DNA of 64,000 nucleotides, taken from NCBI GenBank assembly GCA_045646365.1, contig JAZRKP010000057.1, forward strand, positions 14,801 to 78,800. The letters run 5' to 3'. This document shows, piece after piece, positions 36,557-48,000 of the stretch. The notes under the pieces are model-generated. The model saw nothing but the letters and a program-made list of their open reading frames with translations, was not told the origin of the DNA and made no database searches. Origin of the DNA: SIG454 sp045646365 (GTDB lineage: Bacteria; Bacillota; Clostridia; Monoglobales; Monoglobaceae). Position 1 is the stretch's first letter. Each line of letters starts with the position of its first letter. A program made the translations under genes and the position numbers.

Positions 36557-37312
36557 TCAAATCTCTATTTTGATATATAATCCGTAATGGTCTGACGGAA
36601 ACATATCATTCACCAAATCATCAATAATTTTTTGGCTTACAGGTCTTATTTTTTCATCAGTAAAACAATAATCTATATGTGTATCAGTTATTTTTTCCGG
36701 ATGATATCCATGATAGGTTGTTCTTAAGTCATTTTCAGTTACTGCATTTACATCTGTAAATATTTTAGACATTAAGTCATACGCTATGCTGTCAGGTTTC
36801 ATATTAAAATCCCCGACTATAAATGTTGGATAAGAAGATATTTTTTTTGAATATTTGTCAATCAGCTTTACACTTTTAATTTGTCCATCATCTCCGAAAC
36901 CAAAATGGGTATTCATAAAAGTAAACACTTTATTGCGTTCCTTATCTCGAAGAATTGTGTATACACACATACGATGGCAGTCATACAGTTCATCCCACCC
37001 CTTCGATTCAATCTCCGGTGTATCCGAAAGCCAAAAGTATCCCGTTTTAACACACTCAAACTTATCCTTGCGCCACAATATCGGTGCAGATTCTTCTTCT
37101 GTTTCTGCTCTGTATTTATTAAAAATTTCATATTTGTCCCCAAAATATTTTTTAATTTTATTTTTCCACTTTGGCGTAAATTCCTGAAATCCTATTAAAT
37201 CGACATCATAATCAGAAATAATTTTGCTCAATCTTGGAGCACGCTCTTCGATAGAGTTTCCATTTTCATCATCAGCACAACGAATATTAAAACTTACAAT
37301 GTTTAACTCCAT
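36557..37312 (-). CDS. Endonuclease/exonuclease/phosphatase-family protein
   Basis: 251 residues with all EEP signatures: VSFNIRC (Asn), LIGFQEFT (metal Glu), MNTHFGFG, FIVGDFNMKP and the C-terminal FPSDHYGLYIKIEI. No signal peptide. Members of this compact group often sit in glycan operons and are thought to be phosphodiesterases or phosphatases acting on small molecules rather than nucleases, but that is not established. It lies 13 bases after the GH3 gene; RBS GAGGAG. Confidence 0.88.
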   Translation of the reverse strand: MELNIVSFNIRCADDENGNSIEERAPRLSKIISDYDVDLIGFQEFTPKWKNKIKKYFGDKYEIFNKYRAETEEESAPILWRKDKFECVKTGYFWLSDTPEIESKGWDELYDCHRMCVYTILRDKERNKVFTFMNTHFGFGDDGQIKSVKLIDKYSKKISSYPTFIVGDFNMKPDSIAYDLMSKIFTDVNAVTENDLRTTYHGYHPEKITDTHIDYCFTDEKIRPVSQKIIDDLVNDMFPSDHYGLYIKIEI

Positions 37313-37325
37313 TCTGAATATCTCC

Positions 37326-39479
37326 TCAAATTAATTTAAAACATTTTGTTAACTTCAAGTGATCTGCATAGCCCGTGGAAATTTCAAATTCACCAGGTTC
37401 GAAAACAAATTTGTTATCCGCATTCCAGAATTTCAGATTTTCTACAGTTATACTAAATTCTATTGTCTTTCTTTCATAAGGTTTAAACTCGACCTTATGA
37501 AACCCGATAAGACTTTGAATCGGTCTTGCAGTTGAGGCAACCAAATCTCTCATATACAGCATAACCGTTTCTTTTCCCGCCATATCACTGTCATTACGCA
37601 ACGTTATTGACACTTTTATTTCATCGTCAGATTTCATGCTTTCGTTCGAAAGTTCAAGCTTCTCATACACGAAGTTTGAATACGATAGCCCATGTCCGAA
37701 AGAATACAATGGCAAATTATTGCACTCAATATAACTTGCACAATATGGCTTATGTGCGCCTTTTTCTCCAGCTTTGATTATATTTGTATGATTATAATAT
37801 ATAGGACATTGACCCGTTGTTTCAGGGAATGACATAGACAGTTTTCCGCTTGGATTTACCTTACCAAAAAGAAGATTTGCAACTGCATTTCCCCCTTCTG
37901 TTCCAGGAAACCACATATGTAAAATCGCAGGAACAACTTCGTTCAATTCCGTTAAAACAATCGGTCTTCCGCTAAATGTAACAGCAACGGTATTTTTATT
38001 TACTTCTGTCACAGAATTAGCTAATTCAAGCTGAATTTTATGAAGTGATATATCCGTTCTTGAATTTCCTTCACCACTGTAATCCTGTGGTTCACCAAGG
38101 CAAAGAATTACTGCATCTGCTTCTTTGGCAATTCTCACAGCCTCGTCAAATCCGCTTTTATCAGTATCATCCCATTCCTCTCCGCAACCTCTGACAACAG
38201 TTATTTCTGTATTTGGCAACAGTTTTTTCATCCCCTCATATACAGTAACACTCTCTTCGTTTTTTCCGTTACATGACCAGAAACCGATAATATTATGATT
38301 ATCTGCAAAAGGTCCGATTAAAGCAATTTTCTTTATATCCTTTGATAGTGGCAAAATACCATCATTTTTCAGAAGGACAGCACATTCTTCTGCAGACTTT
38401 CTGACAATTTCTCGACTTTCTTCTGTCAGCCATACCTTTGAATCTATCTCTTTTGATGCTCCTCTGTATGGATTTTCAAATAAACCAAGTTTATTTTTAA
38501 GATTTAAGACTTTTAATACCGCTTCATCAATTTCTTTCTCTGAAATTGCTCCTTCTTCAACAAGTTGTTTGAGGCTATGTATATATGTTGAGGAACACAT
38601 TTCAATTTCACAGTTATTTTCAAACGCCAATTTTGCACACTGTTTTTCGTCTTCCGCAATTCCATGATGCATAAAATCTTTTACTGCGCCGTAATCACTT
38701 ATAACGATGCCATTAAATCCCCATTCATCTTTAAGAACAGTTTGCATAAGCCATTTATTAGCCGTTGCAGGAACACCATTTAATATATTGAAAGACGGCA
38801 TGAGCATTTCAACTCCTGCATCAATACACGACTTGTATGCAGGGAGATAATATTCTCTTAATGTATGCTCCGAAATTTCAACATTATTATAGTCACGCCC
38901 TGCTTCTGCACCGCCATACGCCGCAAAGTGTTTAACACAGGTCGCAAGGGTATCTTCATTATTAAGGTCATCACCTTGAAAGGCTTTGACTTGAGTTGCA
39001 CCCATTACGCTGTTTAAATAAGCATCTTCCCCGCAGGATTCCATAACTCTGCCCCATCTTGCATCACGAACATAGTCAACCATCGGTGTAAAAGTTACCT
39101 GAACACCGCCTGCAACCGCCTCTTTTGCCGCCATTTTACTGCACTGAGCAACCATTTCAGGATTAAATGAACAACCAAGTGCCAGAGGAATTGGATATAT
39201 TGTTCTATATCCGTGAATAACATCCATCATAAACATCATCGGGATTTTATTTCTGTCTTCTTTAAGATGTCGTTCTTGAATTTCACGCATTTCAAGAGGA
39301 CTGCTGAAGTTAAGTATGCTTCCCACATATCGTAAATCTTCTTTCGTCAAATTAAGGAACGACATCTCTCCTGTTATTTTTGCGTCAGACTCCACATACA
39401 TGACTGCATTATACTGAGTAAGCTGACCAATCTTTTCTTCAATGGTCATATTCATAAGAATCTTTTCTACATCTGCCAT
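37326..39479 (-). CDS. GH3 beta-glycosidase (BglX type)
   Basis: 717 residues: N-terminal GH3 barrel (MTIEEKIGQLTQ, MMDVIHGYRTIYPIPLALG, KHFAAYGGAEAGRDYNNVE), nucleophile Asp in GIVISDYGAVKD (about 262), alpha/beta sandwich domain, and a fibronectin III-like C-terminal domain (GKETVMLYMRDLVAS, EPGEFEISTGY). No signal peptide, so it acts on imported oligosaccharides, as beta-glucosidase or beta-xylosidase. Within operon B it follows a GH39 beta-xylosidase-like gene by 43 bases. Confidence 0.93.
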   Translation of the reverse strand: MADVEKILMNMTIEEKIGQLTQYNAVMYVESDAKITGEMSFLNLTKEDLRYVGSILNFSSPLEMREIQERHLKEDRNKIPMMFMMDVIHGYRTIYPIPLALGCSFNPEMVAQCSKMAAKEAVAGGVQVTFTPMVDYVRDARWGRVMESCGEDAYLNSVMGATQVKAFQGDDLNNEDTLATCVKHFAAYGGAEAGRDYNNVEISEHTLREYYLPAYKSCIDAGVEMLMPSFNILNGVPATANKWLMQTVLKDEWGFNGIVISDYGAVKDFMHHGIAEDEKQCAKLAFENNCEIEMCSSTYIHSLKQLVEEGAISEKEIDEAVLKVLNLKNKLGLFENPYRGASKEIDSKVWLTEESREIVRKSAEECAVLLKNDGILPLSKDIKKIALIGPFADNHNIIGFWSCNGKNEESVTVYEGMKKLLPNTEITVVRGCGEEWDDTDKSGFDEAVRIAKEADAVILCLGEPQDYSGEGNSRTDISLHKIQLELANSVTEVNKNTVAVTFSGRPIVLTELNEVVPAILHMWFPGTEGGNAVANLLFGKVNPSGKLSMSFPETTGQCPIYYNHTNIIKAGEKGAHKPYCASYIECNNLPLYSFGHGLSYSNFVYEKLELSNESMKSDDEIKVSITLRNDSDMAGKETVMLYMRDLVASTARPIQSLIGFHKVEFKPYERKTIEFSITVENLKFWNADNKFVFEPGEFEISTGYADHLKLTKCFKLI

Positions 39480-39522
39480 ACACCTTCTCCTCTCTTGCTT
39501 AAACGAATAAATTGATTTTGAT

Positions 39523-40836
39523 TTAAATTTCTTTGATTAAAATGCAACTTTGGCAAGGCATCGTAAATTCAAGATTTTTTGTTACGCCTTCCAATTCTCC
39601 ATCTTTTTCTTTATCAAGACGATAAACCTCAAATTCGCTATCGCAACCAAAATCAACTTTAATTTCCTTCGACGAAGCATCATCATCGTCCGTGTAATAA
39701 GTTACAACGCAAAGAACCTTACCATTTTTATCTTTTCCGCATAAAGTGTAAATCCCTTCGATATCTGTTTCACATCTTATTTCAGACTCCATATCATAAA
39801 ACTTTCCGTACCAGTAAAGAGGGTAATAACCTTTGAGTTTTTCATATGAGTAATAATCAAATGCGCCGCAAAACACAGACGGTCTTGTATCGTAATACAT
39901 AAGCATATCTATGCCGTCTGATTTTTGTGCTTCACTCATAAATCCCATTACAAACGCTGCACCTTTAATACCGTGGATTGATTTTAAAGTATACACATAT
40001 TCTTCTTCCCAGCCCTTAACATAATTCCATTCATTCAGAATACTCTCTATATCGCCGTAGCCGTTATCAACAAGCATTCTCTTGATTCGTTCCGCCTTTT
40101 CTGACATATGGAACGGCTCTCTGCAGTAAATATGCCATGAGAAGAAATCCATTGGAACAGTTCTCCTATTCATCTCTTCAAGGAATTCTTTGCCCCAATC
40201 CTCTCGCCATGCAAGAGCCGGACCTCCAATTTTAAGTTCAGGGAAACATGCCTTAAGATATTTTGCTGTTACTTCAAACAAATCGAAGAACTGTGCCTTT
40301 GTACCGCCCCATGTACGCTTATTGGGGTGGGTATCCTCGTCAAGGTCAGGTTCGTTCCAGATTTCCCAGTATTTTATATTAAGCTTATAGCCATCTGCCC
40401 AGCCATAATTATAGTGCCTTATAATATGTTCACAAATTTTCGCCCACTTCAAAAAATCCGCAGGCGGAAGAGTTGCATGTTTCTTTATATGATGCTCTAT
40501 ACTTTGACCCAGTCTAAAAAAGGTTTCCGTTCCAGCCTCAAGGGTTGCCAAGATTGATTCATCTGTGCAGGCGAAATCGTATGATGCAGGGTCATCAACA
40601 TCCGCATCAAAATTCGGGAAAATCGCACTTATATCATGAGCGTAAGGACCACCGTATCCTGTACAATAAAACGAATCATGATTTCTTGAATAGGGAATAC
40701 GAGCCGCCTTATAGTCATCAAAATTACTTCTTGCTTGGTCAGTTGCGTGTCTTTTGTACCACGGCCCTCCATTTGTTGCATTAAGCAATTTAAATTTACC
40801 ATACGCTTTTTCTTTGTTAAATTTCAATATTTCCAT
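39523..40836 (-). CDS. GH39 beta-xylosidase-like glycosidase
   Basis: About 437 residues, no signal peptide. A clan GH-A barrel with GH39-like IKYWEIWNEPDL (acid/base Glu, about 160), WHIYCREPF, and SILNEWNY (nucleophile Glu, about 268); a C-terminal beta domain ends with the typical PCQSCILIKEI. The frame extends 57 bases upstream, but AGGAGGG is placed 8 bases before ATG 40836, which is chosen. Likely to release xylose or another pentose from oligosaccharides in the cytoplasm. GH39 also includes alpha-L-iduronidases and arabinosidases, so the sugar is not certain. Confidence 0.85.
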   Translation of the reverse strand: MEILKFNKEKAYGKFKLLNATNGGPWYKRHATDQARSNFDDYKAARIPYSRNHDSFYCTGYGGPYAHDISAIFPNFDADVDDPASYDFACTDESILATLEAGTETFFRLGQSIEHHIKKHATLPPADFLKWAKICEHIIRHYNYGWADGYKLNIKYWEIWNEPDLDEDTHPNKRTWGGTKAQFFDLFEVTAKYLKACFPELKIGGPALAWREDWGKEFLEEMNRRTVPMDFFSWHIYCREPFHMSEKAERIKRMLVDNGYGDIESILNEWNYVKGWEEEYVYTLKSIHGIKGAAFVMGFMSEAQKSDGIDMLMYYDTRPSVFCGAFDYYSYEKLKGYYPLYWYGKFYDMESEIRCETDIEGIYTLCGKDKNGKVLCVVTYYTDDDDASSKEIKVDFGCDSEFEVYRLDKEKDGELEGVTKNLEFTMPCQSCILIKEI

Positions 40837-40886
40837 AAATTCACCCTCCTGATTTGTAATCAAACAACTTGCAATTAATAAGTTTT

Positions 40887-40918
40887 TAGGCATATACCAC
40901 TTTTACCGTATATGCCTA
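40887..40918. other. Perfect intercistronic hairpin between GH42-like and GH39 genes
   Basis: Arms TAGGCATATAC (40887-40897) and GTATATGCCTA (40908-40918), 11 perfect pairs with a 10-base loop. On the + strand it is followed by TATTTTT; on the - strand, the direction of the operon, by AAAAAC. It may stabilise the 3' end of the 40930-44976 message. Confidence 0.65.
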
Positions 40919-40929
40919 TATTTTTAAAT

Positions 40930-43900
40930 TTATTTTCCAACTCTGATAAGAACAGGCGTATACGCTGAAATTTCAATGAAGTCACTGAAATCCTTCATTT
41001 CAATTAAATCAGTCATTTTACCTGCTTTATTTCCATTTATGTAAATTTCTACTTCAACATTATCATCACGGTATGTGCATATATTTACAATGTACTCCCC
41101 GTTATATTTACAATAAATATATTCGCAATCTTCCAAAGGTCTTCCGGTTGCCTTATCTATAACCGTAATATCACTATAATTTTCTTGCTTTATTACATCA
41201 GATACTGCTCCGAAAACTGTTTCTACACTCTTTGAATCAAGGTCTGTTCCAACAACCGAAAGTTCTATAACCTTCGCATTTGCCAAAAGTACCGTAACCT
41301 CATCTCTATTGCGTTCTTCACCGTATTCATTCTTACCAAAAGAATCCGTTCCTAAAACAATCAGTTTTCCGCCATTTGCAACAAATACTTTTACTGCATT
41401 AAATGTTGCATCTGTAACCGCAGGACAATGAGGAATAATCAATGTTTTAATCTCACTGAGTTTTTCCAACTGTGATTCAACAATAAATTTTACTTTTTGT
41501 CCATTTTGACCCGCTGCAGAATATGCAGTATAAATGGTATTCATACAATCGTTGGCATAAGGCCAGCTATTAAGAGAAAACAGCATACCAATATTTGCTT
41601 TTTCATCCTGAATTGCAACAATTTCTTTAGAAAGTCTGTTCAAATCAAGAGTCATCTTGCCCAAAGCAGCAACAGTATCAGGTCTTTCTGTAAGAAGCGG
41701 ATTATGCAGATAATTTCCGCTCTCGCTTCTGGCTTCTCTATCCCAGAACCAGACAACAGAACCGCCTCTGCCATGAACAGCACCCTGCCACATTGTTGCA
41801 ATATTATACTTAAGCTCATCATAGCTGTAAATCATACTGGAACCATCCTGTATGATATGTTCCTCTGTATTATAGGTTGGTGCAGTTTTTATATCGGTTT
41901 GCAAATCATAGAAAATATTCTGCGCTCTGATATCAAGTGTAGGCGATTTATAATATGACCATCCGTCACAACCATTTATATCAAGTGTAGGTGCAATTTT
42001 CTCCCAGTTGTTACTTCCCGTAATTCTTCCACCTGTGCTTATACCGGTTGTCTGCATAACCTTTGTCTGGGTAAGAACATTAGGGTCATATTCTTTCACA
42101 AGAGCAGATACTCTTTCATTAAAATCAGGCAGAACACGGTCATTAAACACGCGCCAATCATAAAATCTCGGTGTTGCTTCCTCTGCTTTAGGCATTTCTA
42201 TTCCCGAAAAATCGGTGTAGTCAGTACCCCATTTTTTATTCAAAGCCTCTATTGTTCCGTATTTCTCCTTCATTGCCTCTTGGAAAATCGGCAGATAATA
42301 CGGGGTTTTATAGGTATAATATGTAGGTTCATTCATCAGTATTATGCTGTCAAACGCAGGCTTTCCTGCAAGTCTCGGCATAATTGTTCTATAATATTTT
42401 TCAAAATATTCTTTAGAGGTTGGATGATCTGGAATAAACTTAACATATTCGGCGTTTCCGCTTGCAATTTCAGGGTGTTCTGCATAAAATTCATTAGGGA
42501 TATAATGCGGTGCTGTTGAGAATATACCTGAAAGGTTATATTCTGCCATTTCATCAAACTGCTTTGCATACTTTGTAACGGACTCTTCGTTTATTTCAAA
42601 ATATTCATCTGTTGTGTTTATTGACTCAAAGTTACCATTTTTCAGAAGGTTTTTATCACTGCCCTTTTCTCGTAAATAGCATCCGTCAATCCACAATCCG
42701 TTGGTTATATCTTCATTGAATATCATAAACTGAATTGAAGTTTCATTAGGACCGGTGGTGAACTCATTTTTGACCTCTTTCCAATCATAAGTTCCGTTTA
42801 ACCACTGCCGTCTGCCCATAGACATACTCTTATCAGTCGTAAACCACGCAAAGCTGGAATTATTCGACTTCGCCCACACGCCATATTCGTATGTTGTATT
42901 AGGCTCTACTTTTACATTCTGAAATAAATACCAGTAATAATTAGATTGATGTGCCTCATCGGAAGTAATTTTTAAAGAATACTTTCCTTCATGTTTCTCG
43001 TTCGAATCAGCTATATCCATTGATTTATAGTTATTTCTTGAAGCAAAAGTCCAATCCCTTACAGAACGTGCCTTTCTCATAAAGTTCCAACCGCCGACTT
43101 CGGGCTGAATTGCATTAAATCCAAACTTTGAAAGAATAGGAATATCCTCAAGGGACGGTGCCCAATGCCCTGTTCCAATAAAGAATACCGGTCGCTTTTC
43201 AAGATTCCCCTCTATATCAACAGTTGCTTCAAAATGCTTGTCAACAACCTCTATATCAGAGGTTACATAAGTTGGTGCCGCAATCGGAGTTTTACTACCA
43301 TCAAGATACGCCCTCAACTGTTTCTTAAGATACTCATATATTTCAGTAAACACCTTATCCTGATGATGTATTCTAACTAAATCATTCTTTTCAAGGGCAA
43401 TCTCCATATAGCTTACAAAGTGACCAAGAATATTATAGTAAATATTCTCATAATCAAGGGGCATCCCTTTACTTTCACACTTCTTCATAAGCGGAGTTAT
43501 TTCAGCATAGTTCGCTTTATGCTTTGAGATAATCTCCTTTGTAATTTCAGCATTTGCAAAAACAGTTGTTCCTATTTCAAATGTCTTTTCAGTCTTACCG
43601 TCAGAAACATTCAAATCAACAATTTCTTCACCCATATTACTGTACAGAATTTCAAACTTATGCTTATAACTTGAATTTGCAGGGACCGAAACAGTTTCTT
43701 TAAGCTTTCCCTTTTCTGATTTTATGCTGACAATCTGCTCCTCATCGGTCGAATTAAATAAATCAAGATAATACACAGCTTTTTCGCCTGCGTAACACTC
43801 TTTTGCCCCCGAAAGCCATGCGTCAAAGTTACTTTCGTTGTTAATCATCAGCATAAGCGGATATGGGTCGCTCCCCTTATATGAGGCAATACCCTCCGAA

Positions 43901-44976
43901 ACCATAACACAGCCTTTTCTACCGTAACCATCATCATCGTTATCATTAATAATACAGCAGAAAAGTGCAGCTTCTTGTTTTCCGTCCTTAAAGAAGTCAT
44001 TCCACGGAATAGCAATTTCATACACACTCTTCGTCCCGTTACGCATAAAAGCTCCGTCAATTTTATCTGACCCACTCATAAATTCGGATTCAGTTTCCAT
44101 GTCATAGGAATATGCATAAGCTTTTCCAAAAGTATCATTCATTCCACAGATAGTGAACTGGAGACCGTCGCCTGTCCAGTATGAGCCTGTCATAACCGGG
44201 TTATGAACATCATCCTCCGCTTCAATTGAAAAGTAAAAATTCTCATTGTCATAGGCATATTTTATTTTAGCATCAACAGTTAATGTTCCTGCATAAGTCT
44301 TTTTTTGACTAATCTCAATAGACTGAACTCCCTCCCAATCAGAAAGGTCTCCGTCGATTGAAATACCTTTGGCGTAAACAGGTATGAGAATTCTTCCATC
44401 TGCCGAAACCTCTGTTGTGACAGCTTTTGCTTCAGTTTCTTCAAATCCCGGATTCTTTATGAGATTTGTCCCCGTGCTGTCACCGATTTCATAAAAATAC
44501 ATATCATCAATCCATACTGCGTCTGTTTTTGTATCAAGTATTATTCTTATATATGCTGTTCCGTCTTCGCCTATATGATTATAATTAAATTCAAATTCAC
44601 GCCAATCCGAGGTTGCTCCTGTTGGGATAAGACTTGCTCTGGGCGTAATCCAATTCATCTGCATAGTCACATTTGAAGCATTTTTCGTTTTTACTTTAAA
44701 ACCGTAACTATAGCTTTTCCCATTTTTTACCTCTACGGGATAAGATGCACGCAAAAATGTTGAATCGCTTGTTTTGGGAGTGTTATTATATAGCCTCATA
44801 GAGTTTTTCCCACTCGCTTTTTCGCTCGAGTCAACATACGCTCCTCCATCAATTCCACCGCTGATTTCAACTGTCCAACCTGGAACGGAAGTTGTGTCAT
44901 TTGCCGCAAAACATAAAGCGCTCAAAGCAATCACAAACACAAAAATCACAGTTGCTGTTTTTATAAATAATTTCAC
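40930..44976 (-). CDS. Very large secreted GH42-like glycosidase with CBM4/9-like and CBM9-like modules
   Basis: 1348 residues, GTG start after AGGAGGAAAAGC. Order: signal peptide (1-24), CBM4/9-like beta-sandwich (about 28-175, NLIKNPGFEE), CBM9/DOMON-like domain (about 185-365: SIDGDLSDWEGV, YWTGDGLQFTI, EIAIPWNDFF), Ig-like and helical parts (about 370-560), then a GH42-like barrel beginning FIGTGHWAPSLEDIP, interrupted by a second CBM4/9-like domain (about 660-800, LLKNGNFES), then continuing with SIILMNEPTYY (acid/base, about 881) and APTYNTEEHI (nucleophile, about 1036), and a Rossmann-like trimerisation-type domain (KTLIIPHCPAV). It cleaves galactose- or arabinose-type links outside the cell if GH42-like in activity; family assignment is tentative. 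Paralog of the next gene upstream. Confidence 0.8.
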   Translation of the reverse strand: MKLFIKTATVIFVFVIALSALCFAANDTTSVPGWTVEISGGIDGGAYVDSSEKASGKNSMRLYNNTPKTSDSTFLRASYPVEVKNGKSYSYGFKVKTKNASNVTMQMNWITPRASLIPTGATSDWREFEFNYNHIGEDGTAYIRIILDTKTDAVWIDDMYFYEIGDSTGTNLIKNPGFEETEAKAVTTEVSADGRILIPVYAKGISIDGDLSDWEGVQSIEISQKKTYAGTLTVDAKIKYAYDNENFYFSIEAEDDVHNPVMTGSYWTGDGLQFTICGMNDTFGKAYAYSYDMETESEFMSGSDKIDGAFMRNGTKSVYEIAIPWNDFFKDGKQEAALFCCIINDNDDDGYGRKGCVMVSEGIASYKGSDPYPLMLMINNESNFDAWLSGAKECYAGEKAVYYLDLFNSTDEEQIVSIKSEKGKLKETVSVPANSSYKHKFEILYSNMGEEIVDLNVSDGKTEKTFEIGTTVFANAEITKEIISKHKANYAEITPLMKKCESKGMPLDYENIYYNILGHFVSYMEIALEKNDLVRIHHQDKVFTEIYEYLKKQLRAYLDGSKTPIAAPTYVTSDIEVVDKHFEATVDIEGNLEKRPVFFIGTGHWAPSLEDIPILSKFGFNAIQPEVGGWNFMRKARSVRDWTFASRNNYKSMDIADSNEKHEGKYSLKITSDEAHQSNYYWYLFQNVKVEPNTTYEYGVWAKSNNSSFAWFTTDKSMSMGRRQWLNGTYDWKEVKNEFTTGPNETSIQFMIFNEDITNGLWIDGCYLREKGSDKNLLKNGNFESINTTDEYFEINEESVTKYAKQFDEMAEYNLSGIFSTAPHYIPNEFYAEHPEIASGNAEYVKFIPDHPTSKEYFEKYYRTIMPRLAGKPAFDSIILMNEPTYYTYKTPYYLPIFQEAMKEKYGTIEALNKKWGTDYTDFSGIEMPKAEEATPRFYDWRVFNDRVLPDFNERVSALVKEYDPNVLTQTKVMQTTGISTGGRITGSNNWEKIAPTLDINGCDGWSYYKSPTLDIRAQNIFYDLQTDIKTAPTYNTEEHIIQDGSSMIYSYDELKYNIATMWQGAVHGRGGSVVWFWDREARSESGNYLHNPLLTERPDTVAALGKMTLDLNRLSKEIVAIQDEKANIGMLFSLNSWPYANDCMNTIYTAYSAAGQNGQKVKFIVESQLEKLSEIKTLIIPHCPAVTDATFNAVKVFVANGGKLIVLGTDSFGKNEYGEERNRDEVTVLLANAKVIELSVVGTDLDSKSVETVFGAVSDVIKQENYSDITVIDKATGRPLEDCEYIYCKYNGEYIVNICTYRDDNVEVEIYINGNKAGKMTDLIEMKDFSDFIEISAYTPVLIRVGK

Positions 44977-45006
44977 CGCTTTTCCTCCTTATTACCGTCT
45001 TTTGAC

Positions 45007-48000
45007 TTATCGCACTATATCCTGTGCAGGAATATACGGTCTGATTTGACCCAATCCATCAAGCAAGAATGTCTTAACTATGCACTTTGACAAATCAATT
45101 TCCTTATCAACCATAAATTCTTTTTCGGAAGATATGTGTCCGTCTGATGCCACAATACCTCTTTCAATAAATGTCTGTTTAAGTATTCCATCTTCAAAAA
45201 CGGAAATCACATGAGTATATTCGTCATTAGGATTTGCATCTTTATATTTAGCAGTTACAGACATTTTCCCGGATTTCAGATTTGAAGTTCCAAGCTTGAT
45301 TCCATCCTCATATATAGAATAGAATTCAAAACCGTTTACTTTATCTACTCTTAAAAGCATCGGCGTATTCGGGGATAAAGTAAAGCTTGAACCAACTTTT
45401 TCTCCTGAAATCAAATCATATATATTCTCTGTATCATATTCACTTTGTGCCGATATATTGATTTGTGTTGCCGAATCACCGTAATTGCACACATTTATTA
45501 CGAAACCGTTGTTAAACTCTGCATATTGCCATTCTGTCTTTGAATTTGTTGATGCCAAGTTAATCGGATGTATAAGTTTTGCCAGTTCTTCTTTAAGCTT
45601 ATTTTTTACATTAGAATATGTATCATATATATACATATCCGACCCCAGAGAAAATGATGCAATTTCACTTCGGCTTGTTACGCTTTCAAGAATTTCCGTA
45701 TTGTGTGCGTTTCCGTTTTCATCCATCCATGCTTTACCGTTTGCATTAAGAAGAAGCACTCGTCCGCCATCATCAATATGCTTTTTAATTTCCGCAAGGG
45801 TTGTCGCTTTCATATAATTACTGCAAGGCACAATCAACAGCTCTATATCATTTTTATTAAGTGTTGTCGGGTCTGTTTCATTAACAAAAAACACCTTTTC
45901 ACCGCCAAACATTGCCTGCTGATATGCTACATACGAAGCATTTAACGCGTATGGATTGAGTACAAGTGACGAATCTGAATAAAGAATTGCAACTCGCGCC
46001 TTTGCATTATTTATTGCTGAAACCTCTTCACTAAGGCGGTTTAAATCAAGGGAAATTCTTCCGATTTCCGCAAGATAATCTGCACGCCTTGTCAGGTTTG
46101 CGTTATAATATCCCGTATCATTCTTACTCCGAATGCTGTTATCGTACAGCCAAAGTGTTGTTGCCCCTCTGCCGTGAATTGCACCCTGCCATACATCCGC
46201 CATATTAAATGTCTTTTCCTCATCACTTCTTGAAAGTGTTTTTGAATCCTTCAAAATATGGTCTTCGGAATTGAAAACAGGAGCTTTTTTAACAGATGTC
46301 ATATAATCATACCACATTGTCTTGCCCATAAGAGTATCTTTTGAGTCACCATAATATGCCCAGGCATCACATCCGTTTAAATCCAGAAGCTTTGATAGCT
46401 CCTCGTTATTTAAGCCAAGCTGAATTCTGTTCCCGCTTGTTCCAATCGCATTCATTGACGACATACCTTTTGTGTGAAGCAATGAATGCGGGGCAAGACT
46501 CGTAATCTTGTCGTAAATTATTTTGTGATACTCGGTTATTATAGATTCGTTGAATAGCCTGTAATCATTAAAATGAGCAAGTTTCTTTCTTTCTGAACTA
46601 TTTCTGTCTGTACTTTCCGGCATTTTGACCTCGTTGAAATTCTGATATGATGTTCCACCGTACGCCTTATTCATTTCTGAAACTGTGCCATATTTCTCTT
46701 CCAACATTTTATAATATTCATTTAAATAATAGTCCGGATACTTATGCACTTCAAAACAAGGCTCGTTAGACAGTATTATACTGTGTAAAGCTTTACTGTC
46801 ACAAACCAACGGAATAAGTTCATCCAAAAACTTATTTATTACCTTTATAACCTCCGGATGAGTCGGATTAAACGGCATAAATTTTGGATACGCTGACACA
46901 TCTCCATTTGCAATAGTCGGGTCGTAAGTATACACATATTCGGGGAAATAGTGCATTGCGGTAAGTAGTGCAACGCTTACTCCATTTTCCTCTGCTTTTT
47001 TGAATACTTTCTTAATATTTTCGGCAACCGATGTATTCACGGTAAACATTTCTGTGTTTTCAACAGAAAAATCAGCATTGCTTAAAAAGTTTTTTCCTGA
47101 TGAATCCTTTAAAAATGCATTATCAAACATGAGGTTTTCCGAATTATTATGTAAAATTATTGAATATGTCAGTTCCGTTTCATCTGCACCTGTTGTATAA
47201 GTTGATGTTGCAGTTTTCCAGTTGGCGATTTCACTGTCATTTTTAGCATCGTAAAACCATTTATCTGTATTTCCCACTCTCAACCTTAAACTGCTCGCTA
47301 AACTACATTTAAAATCCACTCCAAATGTGTATTTAGTATTCGGCGATACAGCAACAGTCTGCGAAAGCCACAACTGACCTGACCCGCTTGACGCAGGAAT
47401 TGCTACACATCCTCCATTATCTTCACTATGTTCAATGCGATACGTAATTTTATTTGAATGTACTTCTTTCAAATCCCATCCAACGGCAGGAACTGTTTTT
47501 TTCAGAAGATTTGACGGACCTATTTCATAATGAAGCAGATTAACACCAAAATCTCCGTACATATCCAAGTCTGATACTCCCCAATGCCCGTATCCAACAT
47601 AATACACATCTTTATCAATGGTATTACTGTAAAAACTGTTTCCCTTAATATCAGGAGTCTCCATCTCAGTCTTTATAACGCTTTTTGGCTCTCCTGTACC
47701 ATCAAGATAACTCTTAAGCTCCGTCTTCGCTTCATTGCAAAGCTTATACGCCACATTAAAATTATATTCATATGCCTCTGTTTCTCCGTTCTCGGTATAT
47801 ACAGGCAACATTTGTAAAACCTTTTTTGCTGTGGCATATTTCACTCTTTCATAATCTGTTGAAAATCCTTGCTTTTCACAATCAGAAAGAAGTTCTTCTA
47901 ATTCTGCAATTTTTGAGGAAAGTGTTACGCTGTCATCCTCAATAAACATTTCAATCTTTGCATATTCGCTCTGCGTTAAAGCTTTCAATTCAATAACTAT

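Noticed and set aside
41497..41958. A 153-codon + strand open frame
   Set aside because: It is antisense to the GH42-like catalytic region, which holds the conserved active-site Glu; the antisense product has no recognisable domain.
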